DNA of 12,797 nucleotides from positions 1 to 12,797 of the forward strand of contig PIXS01000065.1 of assembly GCA_003096255.1 (NCBI GenBank). The letters run 5' to 3'. A program made the translations under genes and the position numbers. Of this stretch, positions 1 to 5,403 are shown in pieces (within the stretch, counting starts at the first letter, position 1; every line of letters starts with the position of its first letter). The DNA comes from Candidatus Bathyarchaeum sp. (GTDB lineage: Archaea > Thermoproteota > Bathyarchaeia > Bathyarchaeales > Bathyarchaeaceae). The notes beneath the pieces are model-generated. The model had not been told where the DNA came from, did not search any database, and saw only the letters and a program-made list of their open reading frames with translations.

Positions 1-224
1 ATTGACGATAACGAACTTTGTGTATCTTTTATTTTTGTTCATTTTTTTCACCTAAACGTAAGACAACTGTGTGTTTAGGAATGATATTTAACGTTTGTCT
101 AATTTTTGTGTCCTAAACAGTACAAAATAACGTGATTTACAGAAATAGAATTAAAATGTAAAAAAGGAAATTATGTCAGACACAAGAAATGATCAAATGG
201 TGTATAATGTAATTTCCAAAGCAA
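1..224. other. AT-rich intergenic region with repeated CCTAAAC motif
   Basis: No gene is visible. The stretch is very AT-rich. The heptamer CCTAAAC occurs at 51-57 and 112-118 and, inverted, as GTTTAGG at 73-79. The copy at 73-80 and that at 111-118 form a perfect 8-base inverted repeat. AGACAA at 61-66 is also mirrored by TTGTCT at 95-100. On the minus strand, downstream of the gene ending at 225, there is a six-T run (plus 160-166) that could end its transcript. The repeats could be a 3'-end structure or operator sites for a gene left of the window. Confidence 0.35.
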
Positions 225-593
225 CTACATTTTTTCTATGACAATCTTTGTTCCGCGTTTGACCTTTGCGAAAAGTTCCAGATTCTTGGTTACCTTGCCG
301 ACGATGTTAACGGGGCTGTATGGCTGGGTTTCACCCCAAAAAATACAGAGAGCGGCTCCCATTGGCCAGTAAGCTAGAGTGCCTTTTTCTACTGTTGGTT
401 TGGCTTTTTCGTTGCCCATTTTAACGGGAATATCAAAGTAGACTTCTTCTTGCCACAGAGCTGCTAGACCCTCTATCGGAAGAGCCCTAGCTATGGCGTC
501 AGTAGTTCTCGGAGAAACTATACGAATTAATTCTCCTTCTGCGTTGCCGACACCCTCAATAACCAGTCTAATGGGAACACGAGAAACACTCAT
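225..593 (-). CDS. Cyclophilin-like fold protein (TM1367-like family)
   Basis: A 122-residue protein of the small cyclophilin-like family found in archaea and bacteria (Pfam Cyclophil_like). The family has the cyclophilin beta-barrel, but prolyl-isomerase activity is not established, so the biochemical role is open. The hallmark segment is at residues 71-101, with GTLAYWPMGAALCIFWG followed by SPVNIVGKV. An N-terminal strand (PIRLVIEG) and a short helix (TDAIARAL) precede it, and the length is normal for the family. There is no signal peptide, so it is cytoplasmic. I chose the ATG at 593. An in-frame GTG lies 9 bases upstream at 602, but it reads as part of the SD sequence GTGAT, which sits 4 bases before the ATG. 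The gene lies 28-37 bases downstream of the 631-1485 gene on the same strand, so cotranscription is possible although the products look unrelated. Confidence 0.88.
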   Translation of the reverse strand: MSVSRVPIRLVIEGVGNAEGELIRIVSPRTTDAIARALPIEGLAALWQEEVYFDIPVKMGNEKAKPTVEKGTLAYWPMGAALCIFWGETQPYSPVNIVGKVTKNLELFAKVKRGTKIVIEKM

Positions 594-630
594 ACTAATC
601 ACGTAACAACCTAATTGTCTCGGGCACCTA

Positions 631-1485
631 TTATTTTTTTGTCAGTTTTTCTCTGTAAATCATGACTACCAAAGCTGCAGTCAAGAACAGGGGCAGAATT
701 GTCCAAGATGGAAACTCTGGGACAGAATTCAAATCTTGTTCGACTATTATCGTGAAATTTTCTGTCTTAGCACCTATTCTTAGGACAAACGTACCTAGTT
801 TGTCATGGAAGTACGTGGTTCCGCCTGTTGGTTGGTTCGCACCATACTGAGATGTGGCATGGAAAAAAGATTGATAATCGGTAGTTTGGTAAACGTAAAA
901 ACGGATACCACTCGTTGGCGGATCCTCGGGTCTTACTTCGTATTCCCATCTAATTCGCCAGTCACCATTGTTGCAAGTGAAAACTTCAGTATAATAGTCA
1001 CTTTCAGTTATGTTTCCAGAAAATCTTTTCAGCTCTACCCAATTAACTGAAGACGAAGAAACAGAAGCTTGTGCTGATTCTGTGTTTTGTTCCACGATTA
1101 TTGTGTAGCCCTCTAGGAAGTTAGTACTAATTTGCATGTAGAATATCCCAGCGTTATCATGAATGTAACGAATTCCACTTTGATTTCCAATTCCTGAGAT
1201 GTCATCAACAATAGGTGTAGCTGATTCTTCTGGGTAGACAGTTACAGATAATGGATCTAATCCCATAAAGAGCACTGAAAGGGGATCATATTCCCACCTG
1301 ATTCGCCAATCAACATGTTCACATGTGAAATAATCAGTTGTCGAACTAACACGCCCAGTAAATTTTGCTACTTCAACCCAGTTGCCAGATTCACCAGTAT
1401 CAGGTTCCGAACAAAGACATGAATTTAGATTCAAAAGAAGCAGAGAAAATACTAATGTAAGAACTATTACATTTCTTCTCCCCAT
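631..1485 (-). CDS. Secreted two-repeat protein with PEF-type C-terminal anchor
   Basis: A 284-residue surface protein of unknown function. Residues 1-24 form a signal peptide: MGRRN, a hydrophobic stretch, then LNSC, which could be a lipobox (C23). Two homologous domains follow, at about 35-133 and 148-250. Each opens with NWVE-(L/V)-x-K/R-F, continues with a DYFTC- or EVFTC-like strand and the motif DWRIRWEY, and closes with Y(I/F)HDxxGxF and TIIVEQ. Each has one cysteine in the same place (C55, C171). The pattern suggests two beta-sandwich modules from internal duplication. The C-terminus is PEFPSW (256-261), a 16-residue hydrophobic segment and a basic tail. This resembles the PEF-CTERM sorting signal processed by archaeosortases, or a plain membrane anchor. 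The start is the ATG at 1485, preceded by GGTG with 6-base spacing; a GTG at 1494 is the alternative. Confidence 0.8.
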   Translation of the reverse strand: MGRRNVIVLTLVFSLLLLNLNSCLCSEPDTGESGNWVEVAKFTGRVSSTTDYFTCEHVDWRIRWEYDPLSVLFMGLDPLSVTVYPEESATPIVDDISGIGNQSGIRYIHDNAGIFYMQISTNFLEGYTIIVEQNTESAQASVSSSSVNWVELKRFSGNITESDYYTEVFTCNNGDWRIRWEYEVRPEDPPTSGIRFYVYQTTDYQSFFHATSQYGANQPTGGTTYFHDKLGTFVLRIGAKTENFTIIVEQDLNSVPEFPSWTILPLFLTAALVVMIYREKLTKK

Positions 1486-1570
1486 TAAAGGCACCAGTCA
1501 TACAACCGTTAGTTGAATTAAAAGCTTTTTTGTCAATAAAATTTGACCAAAAACTCAACAGTCCAGTCAA

Positions 1571-1594
1571 GAAAGGTTGACTAGTGCAACTTTC
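1571..1594. promoter_or_regulatory. Imperfect palindrome, possible operator
   Basis: GAAAGGTTG at 1571-1579 is mirrored by CAACTTTC at 1587-1594, with one unpaired G in the left arm and ACTAGTG at the centre. The octamer GAAAGTTG, identical to the complement of the right arm, recurs at 1735-1742, between the thermosome TATA box and its expected transcription start. A repressor bound there would block the chaperonin promoter. The sites are visible; their function is inference. Confidence 0.3.
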
Positions 1595-1720
1595 CCCGAA
1601 TATTGTTTGTATCATCGGACTAGGAAGTAAATCGGTTATTTTGGGGCGTAAACGTGAAATTATGCGTTTTTTTCTGCTGTTTTAATGTGAAAGTCTGGAA
1701 TGGTGAATTAGTTAGTAAAC

Positions 1721-1728
1721 TTTATATT
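1721..1728 (+). promoter_or_regulatory. TATA box of thermosome gene
   Basis: TTTATATT is preceded by purine-containing GTAAAC, which could serve as a BRE. The expected start of transcription, about 25 bases downstream, is near 1750, which leaves a leader of roughly 30 bases. That leader holds GGAAGTG (1771-1777), five bases before the ATG, with one mismatch to the archaeal SD GGAGGTG. The spacing fits a strong, SD-led archaeal promoter. Confidence 0.7.
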
Positions 1729-1782
1729 CGAGTTGAAAGTTGCTGTAGCTAGAAATTTACTGAATATAAAGGAAGTGTTTGT

Positions 1783-3417
1783 ATGGCATATTTAACTACG
1801 CAGGGTGGACAACCTGTTCTTATCCTTAAAGAAGGAACATCGCGCAAACGCGGAAAAGAAGCGCAAACAAACAACATCATGGCTGCAAAAGTCATCGCCG
1901 AAGTTTTGAGGACAACATTGGGACCTCGCGGCATGGACAAAATGCTCATTGACGGACTTGGCGACATAACAATAACCAACGACGGAGCATCAATACTTGA
2001 CGAAATTGATGTTCAGCATCCAGCTGCAAAGATGATGGTGGAAGTAGCAAAGACCCAAGATGATATGGTGGGTGACGGAACCACAACATCCGTAATCTTA
2101 GCTGGAGAACTTCTGCGAAAAGCTGAGGAACTACTGACCCAGAATATTCACCCAACAATTATTGTACAGGGATACCGAAAAGCCGTTGACAAGGCAATCG
2201 AAGCCCTAGCCAAATTAGCAATAAAAGTTGACATCGATGACCGTGAAACCCTAAAGAAAGTCTCCATGACTTCAATGGGAAGCAAAGCTGTTGGTGACGC
2301 CCGAAGCCACCTGTCCGACATCACCATTGATGCCGTGAAGATGATAGCTGAAAAACGTGGCGACAAAACAATAGCTGACATCGACAACATTCAACGTGTG
2401 AAGAAAGAGGGAAAGAGCCTCCACGACACACAACTCATCAAAGGCATAATCGTCGACAAAGAAATCGTTAACGCAGGCATGCCAAAACGCATCGAAAAAG
2501 CAAAAATTGCCCTCCTAGACTCACCCCTAGAAGTAGAAAAAACCGAGTTCTCCGCAGAAATCCGAATACGAGACCCAACTCAAATGCAGGCATTCCTCGA
2601 CAAAGAAGCAAGCATGCTCAAAGAGATGGTTGAAAAAGTCAAAAAATCAGGCGCAAACGTTCTCTTCTGCCAGAAAGGCATCGACGATATGGCTCAGCAT
2701 TTCCTAGCAAAAGAAGGCGTTTTGGTTGCTCGCAGAGTTAAGCAATCAGATATGGAGAAGCTAGCCCGAGCCACTGGAGGAAAAGTCATCACCAAACTAG
2801 ACGACATGAAAAGCTCAGACTTGGGCGAAGCAGGTATTGTAGAGGAACGAAAAGTCGGCGACGACAAAATGATCTTTGTAGAAAAATGCAAAGAACCCCG
2901 ATCAGTCGCAATCCTCATCCGCGCTGGACTGGAACGAATGGTTGATGAAGCAGACAGAGCAATGAATGATGCACTGTCAGTAGTCGCTGACGTCGTCAAA
3001 GAAAACAAGATCGTTGCTGGCGGAGGCGCCACAGAAGCCGAAATCGCAAAAGTTCTTCGCAACTTCGCTAACAAGGTGGGCGGCAGGGAACAGCTTGCGA
3101 TAGAAGCATTTGCTGATTCACTGGAGATAGTGCCTAAAACGTTGGCTGAAAACGCAGGTCTAGAATCTATAGACATTCTTGTTGGTTTGAGGGCAGCTCA
3201 CGAAAAGAAGAACGGTCACTTGATGGGCGTCGACGTTTTCAAAGGCAAGATAGTTAACAGCTACGAGAGTGGAGTTGTTGAGCCTCTGAAAGTTAAGGAA
3301 CAGGCAATGAAGTCAGCTGGAGAAGTTGCTTCCATGATCCTTAGAATCGACGATGTGATTGCCTCAACAAAACCGAAAGAAGGCGCTCCTCCAGGCGGAA
3401 TGCCTCCAGGCTATTAG
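1783..3417 (+). CDS. ths: Thermosome subunit (group II chaperonin)
   Basis: A 544-residue subunit of the double-ring, ATP-driven archaeal chaperonin (CCT/TCP-1 family), which folds proteins in the cytoplasm. The length is typical and the gene looks intact. Visible signatures are LGPRGMDKM (46-54) and [11 protein letters not shown] (62-72), which bind nucleotide, the ATPase motif GDGTTT (97-102, with D98), and GGGATEAE (413-420). The NDAL context at 395-398 supplies D396, the likely second catalytic aspartate. [18 protein letters not shown] (295-312) lies in the apical domain beside the helical protrusion. The tail is glycine/methionine-rich (GGMPPGY), as usual for thermosomes. It is transcribed alone from its own TATA box and ends at a strong poly-T tract. 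Archaea often have two or three paralogous subunits; from this sequence I cannot say which one this is. Confidence 0.98.
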   Translation: MAYLTTQGGQPVLILKEGTSRKRGKEAQTNNIMAAKVIAEVLRTTLGPRGMDKMLIDGLGDITITNDGASILDEIDVQHPAAKMMVEVAKTQDDMVGDGTTTSVILAGELLRKAEELLTQNIHPTIIVQGYRKAVDKAIEALAKLAIKVDIDDRETLKKVSMTSMGSKAVGDARSHLSDITIDAVKMIAEKRGDKTIADIDNIQRVKKEGKSLHDTQLIKGIIVDKEIVNAGMPKRIEKAKIALLDSPLEVEKTEFSAEIRIRDPTQMQAFLDKEASMLKEMVEKVKKSGANVLFCQKGIDDMAQHFLAKEGVLVARRVKQSDMEKLARATGGKVITKLDDMKSSDLGEAGIVEERKVGDDKMIFVEKCKEPRSVAILIRAGLERMVDEADRAMNDALSVVADVVKENKIVAGGGATEAEIAKVLRNFANKVGGREQLAIEAFADSLEIVPKTLAENAGLESIDILVGLRAAHEKKNGHLMGVDVFKGKIVNSYESGVVEPLKVKEQAMKSAGEVASMILRIDDVIASTKPKEGAPPGGMPPGY

Positions 3418-3430
3418 AGGCACACCATAA

Positions 3431-3462
3431 TCTTTTTCCTTTTTTCTTTCTTTTTCTTTTTT
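3431..3462 (+). terminator. Poly-T terminator of thermosome gene
   Basis: Four T-runs of 3-6 bases, separated by single or double C, begin 13 bases after the stop codon. There is no hairpin. Pyrimidine-rich tracts of this kind are the usual archaeal intrinsic terminator. Confidence 0.75.
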
Positions 3463-3587
3463 AGTTTCTTACGTAACTTTGCATATAGGTGAAATGCTAC
3501 TAGTAATTTATAGAATTGTACGTATCTTTTGTTTTGTAGAAAAGTTAATCTATTTTTCTTGCAAACAGTTGCTTGTTCAATAGACGA

Positions 3588-3600
3588 TGAACTAAGTTCA
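3588..3600. promoter_or_regulatory. 13-bp perfect palindrome upstream of ROK kinase
   Basis: TGAACT-A-AGTTCA is a perfect palindrome 55 bases before the kinase start. It is framed by CTTGTT (about 3573-3578) and AACAAG (3600-3605), which form an outer inverted repeat. A 13-bp TGAA(N5)TTCA layout resembles the TGAAAnnnTTTCA-type sites described for archaeal feast/famine (Lrp/AsnC) regulators. No strong TATA box lies between it and the gene; AATTTATAG at about 3505-3513 is one candidate further upstream. The operator role is inferred. Confidence 0.4.
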
Positions 3601-3654
3601 ACAAGGTACGCAGTTTAGGTCATACGCATTACGTTCAGTTTATGGTGAGATATA

Positions 3655-4623
3655 GTGACACAAAAGAGGAAGAAGTTTCTTACGTTGGGTGTCGATATTG
3701 GAGGCACCAAAATCAATGTAGGTCTAGTGGATGCTACTGGTCGCCTTTTGGCTGTTCACAGATCTCAGTTTCATGCCTCAAAAGAGCCGGAAAAGGTAAT
3801 CGCCGACGTTGTAGATGGGGTAGAAGTTTGCCTCAGCAAAACGGGTCAAGAAGCGAAAGCTCTTGGAGTCGGCGTAGCCGCCCAAGTGGACAGGAAAGGG
3901 CTTGTACGTGGTTCTCAGAATTTGGGTTGGCGTAACGTTCCATTGAAGAAGATGCTGGAAAAGAAACTGGAATTGCCTGTGACAGTAATTAATGATGTTA
4001 ACGCCGCTACAGTAGGCGAATGGCAATTCGGCTCAGGAAAAGGGGTAAAAGATTTGGCTGTTCTCTTTTTGGGCACTGGAGTAGGCGGCGGAATCATAAC
4101 GGGCGGAAAGCTTCTGTCAGGCTGCAATAACAGCGGCGGAGAACTTGGTCACATAACCATTGTTTCTAATGGAAGAAAATGCCACTGCCCCGGCACGGGC
4201 TGCTTGGAAGCTTACGTAGGAGGCTGGGCAATAGCTGAACGAGCACAAGAGACTATTAGAACGCTGTCAATTGAAGGAAAGCGTTTGCTGACTATGGCAG
4301 GCAGAATCCAGCAAGTAACTGCAGTTACGGTTAGTCAAGCTTACCGTGAAGGCGATTTGCTGGCTCGGCTAGTTGTAGAGGAAACGGGACGATACTTGGC
4401 TGCTGGAGTGGTCAGCATCGTTAACGCCTTTAATCCGTGTCTTGTTGTTCTTGGAGGCGGGGTTATTGAAGGCATTCCTAATTTGATTCCTATGGTGGAT
4501 GATATAGTCAGGAATAGTGCCCTAGAAACCAATGTTGAAAAACTGAAAATTATAAAGGCTGCGTTAGGTGGCAATGCTGGAGTGATTGGTGCAGCCGCTT
4601 TAGCTCGAGAGCTACTGGAATAA
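3655..4623 (+). CDS. ROK-family sugar kinase (glucokinase-like)
   Basis: A 322-residue ATP-dependent sugar kinase of the ROK family. It probably phosphorylates glucose or another hexose or N-acetylhexosamine in the cytoplasm. Visible motifs in order are the phosphate-binding GVDIGGTKINVG (12-23), VINDVNAATVGE (111-122) with the catalytic aspartate D114, GTGVGGG (140-146), GGELGH (161-166), and the zinc-binding segment with H166, C176, C178 and C183 followed by E185. An adenosine-site strand, VVLGGGV, is at 264-270. The zinc motif reads CHCPGTGCLE rather than the consensus CxCGxxGCxE, with the usual glycine replaced by proline; all ligands are kept. Translation starts at GTG, supported by GGTGA at 3644-3648, six bases upstream. 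An ATG at 3642 is in another frame. Sequence alone does not identify the sugar. Confidence 0.93.
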   Translation: MTQKRKKFLTLGVDIGGTKINVGLVDATGRLLAVHRSQFHASKEPEKVIADVVDGVEVCLSKTGQEAKALGVGVAAQVDRKGLVRGSQNLGWRNVPLKKMLEKKLELPVTVINDVNAATVGEWQFGSGKGVKDLAVLFLGTGVGGGIITGGKLLSGCNNSGGELGHITIVSNGRKCHCPGTGCLEAYVGGWAIAERAQETIRTLSIEGKRLLTMAGRIQQVTAVTVSQAYREGDLLARLVVEETGRYLAAGVVSIVNAFNPCLVVLGGGVIEGIPNLIPMVDDIVRNSALETNVEKLKIIKAALGGNAGVIGAAALARELLE

Positions 4624-4649
4624 GAGTGAACGTTTTTCTGGCTCTCTTT

Positions 4650-4663
4650 GAAAGTGTGCTTTC
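4650..4663 (+). terminator. Small hairpin after the kinase gene
   Basis: GAAAG-TGTG-CTTTC forms a 5-bp stem with a 4-base loop 27 bases after the kinase stop, followed by TTGTGTTT; a five-T run lies at about 4633-4637. It could mark the transcript end before the next gene. The stem is weak, and read-through into 4727-4975 is equally possible. Confidence 0.25.
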
Positions 4664-4726
4664 TTGTGTTTCCAAGCAAAAGGTTAAAGTTCTTCCGTGC
4701 AGACGTTTGTTAGACGAGGAAGTCAA

Positions 4727-4975
4727 ATGTCTGTCTCAGCTTATGTGTTGGTTACGTTAAATCCAGGCACAGAAAAAAACATACTCCAAAAAGTTACTCA
4801 CTTCGACGAAGTTGTAAAAGTGAGCATGATGTATGGAGAATACGACGCCATCATCAAAGTATGTGCCCAAAATCTGGATCAACTAAACGCCTTCCTAACA
4901 GACAAATTGCGGGTGTTGCCTGACATATTCCAGACAGCCACACTGATAGTTGCTAAAACCCATATGAGCAAATGA
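4727..4975 (+). CDS. Stand-alone Lrp/AsnC ligand-binding (RAM) domain protein
   Basis: An 82-residue protein that is only the effector-binding RAM domain of Lrp/AsnC regulators, with no helix-turn-helix. Signs are the alpha-beta ferredoxin-like layout and the hallmark YGEYDAIIKV (36-45), where the G-x-Y-D turn helps form the ligand pocket at dimer interfaces. The family binds amino acids or similar small molecules. Stand-alone versions may form oligomers or pair with full-length Lrp proteins to modulate them. I chose the ATG at 4727 because GAGGA (4716-4720) precedes it at good SD spacing and the domain starts right after it. An in-frame GTG at 4697 would add ten residues with no family resemblance. 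It lies 103 bases after the kinase on the same strand and has its own T-run terminator. Confidence 0.88.
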   Translation: MSVSAYVLVTLNPGTEKNILQKVTHFDEVVKVSMMYGEYDAIIKVCAQNLDQLNAFLTDKLRVLPDIFQTATLIVAKTHMSK

Positions 4976-4996
4976 CTCAACAACAGTAACGCCATA

Positions 4997-5004
4997 TCTT
5001 TTTT
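4997..5004 (+). terminator. T-run terminator of RAM-domain gene
   Basis: TCTTTTTT lies 22 bases after the stop codon of the RAM-domain gene. A six-T run without a hairpin is enough for archaeal RNA polymerase termination. Confidence 0.5.
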
Positions 5005-5095
5005 GAACAACAGCAGAGGCGTGCTATTAGCTAAACATCTGAATGATGCGAAGCAAAGTTAAGTTCTTAAGCTGGTCGAATTATAGAAAGAGTTT

Positions 5096-5176
5096 GCTGG
5101 GGCTTTGGAAAGTAAAAGGGGGAAAAATGAAAACCCACTCCTTAGTGGAGTGCAACCTTTCTAAAGCCCATTCAGC
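5096..5176 (+). ncRNA. Candidate structured RNA: nested hairpin
   Basis: A 13-bp stem pairs 5100-5112 (GGGCTTTGGAAAG) with 5157-5169 (CTTTCTAAAGCCC), with a single G-U wobble. GCTG (5096-5099) can extend it by pairing with CAGC (5173-5176) across a three-base bulge. Inside, CACTCC (5136-5141) pairs with GGAGTG (5147-5152) around a TTAGT loop. The purine-rich strand between the stems (5113-5135) and a short CAAC on the other side stay open. The wobble is G-U on the plus strand but an A-C mismatch on the minus, so a plus-strand RNA is favoured. AATTATAG (about 5079-5086) is TATA-like but too close for a start at 5096. I do not recognise a known RNA class; a DNA-level inverted repeat is the alternative. 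Confidence 0.35.
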
Positions 5177-5358
5177 CTCCATTTCTAGACTTCACTTGTA
5201 ATGTGGTTTACGTCCAAGTTGTGAAGAAAATGGGTTTGCTGAGGCTCATGCAAGGCTTATTATGGAGAATGGAAACATGCGAACCTGAATTATACCACTA
5301 TTTGCTTCGGTACGCTTTATTTCCCATGCTTGAGCCTTTTCAGCCCCATTCTCTTCAA

Positions 5359-5380
5359 CTTTTTTTACTCCCAAAAAAAG
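5359..5380. terminator. Symmetric T7/A7 terminator
   Basis: C-T7-ACTCCC-A7-G is a perfect 8-bp inverted repeat with a six-base loop. On the minus strand it places a T7 run just past the stop of the propeller gene (5404). On the plus strand it would stop transcripts coming from the structured element. It probably works in both directions. Confidence 0.55.
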
Positions 5381-5403
5381 AAGGGAGGGAAATGGTTTGT
5401 CTT

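Larger units (their letters stand above)
1486..1782. other. Divergent intergenic region
   Basis: This region separates the minus-strand secreted-protein gene from the plus-strand thermosome gene and must hold both promoters. The thermosome TATA box and SD are clear and listed separately. For the minus gene, T/A-rich stretches at plus 1516-1523 and 1535-1545 are possible TATA boxes, neither of them decisive. A near-perfect inverted repeat sits at 1571-1594 and is listed separately. A short frame across 1400-1615 on the minus strand has no protein-like character. Confidence 0.5.
4976..5403. other. 428-base region without a convincing gene
   Basis: This holds the T-run after the RAM gene, an AT-rich palindrome TTAAG-TT-CTTAA (5059-5070), the nested hairpin at 5096-5176 and a symmetric terminator at 5359-5380. 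An open frame at 5203-5442 has an unlikely composition and runs into the end of the opposite-strand gene. Short protein-like stretches appear in other frames, for example CEENGFAEAHARLIMENGN on the plus strand around 5220-5280. They are broken by stops and could be chance or the remains of a decayed gene. Confidence 0.5.

Noticed and set aside
1400..1615. Minus-strand frame of 71 codons upstream of the secreted protein
   Set aside because: It overlaps the signal-peptide end of the secreted protein in another frame and covers the promoter region.
1946..3176. Open frames on the minus strand inside the thermosome gene (1946-2158, 2148-2390, 2694-3176)
   Set aside because: They are antisense to a highly conserved gene, rich in Ser/Ala/Leu from complement codons, and have no protein motifs or ribosome sites.
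3642..3935. Plus-strand frame starting at an ATG 13 bases before the kinase start
   Set aside because: It overlaps the kinase in another frame, and its Arg/Ser/Cys-rich translation does not look like a protein. The SD GGTGA serves the GTG at 3655.
5035..5060. Box C/D-like sequence (CTGA, ATGATGC)
   Set aside because: Box C differs at its last base and no properly spaced second C'/D' pair or terminal stem was found.
5060..5110. tRNA-like GGTCGAATT segment
   Set aside because: No acceptor stem, anticodon arm or CCA-proximal pairing could be formed around it.
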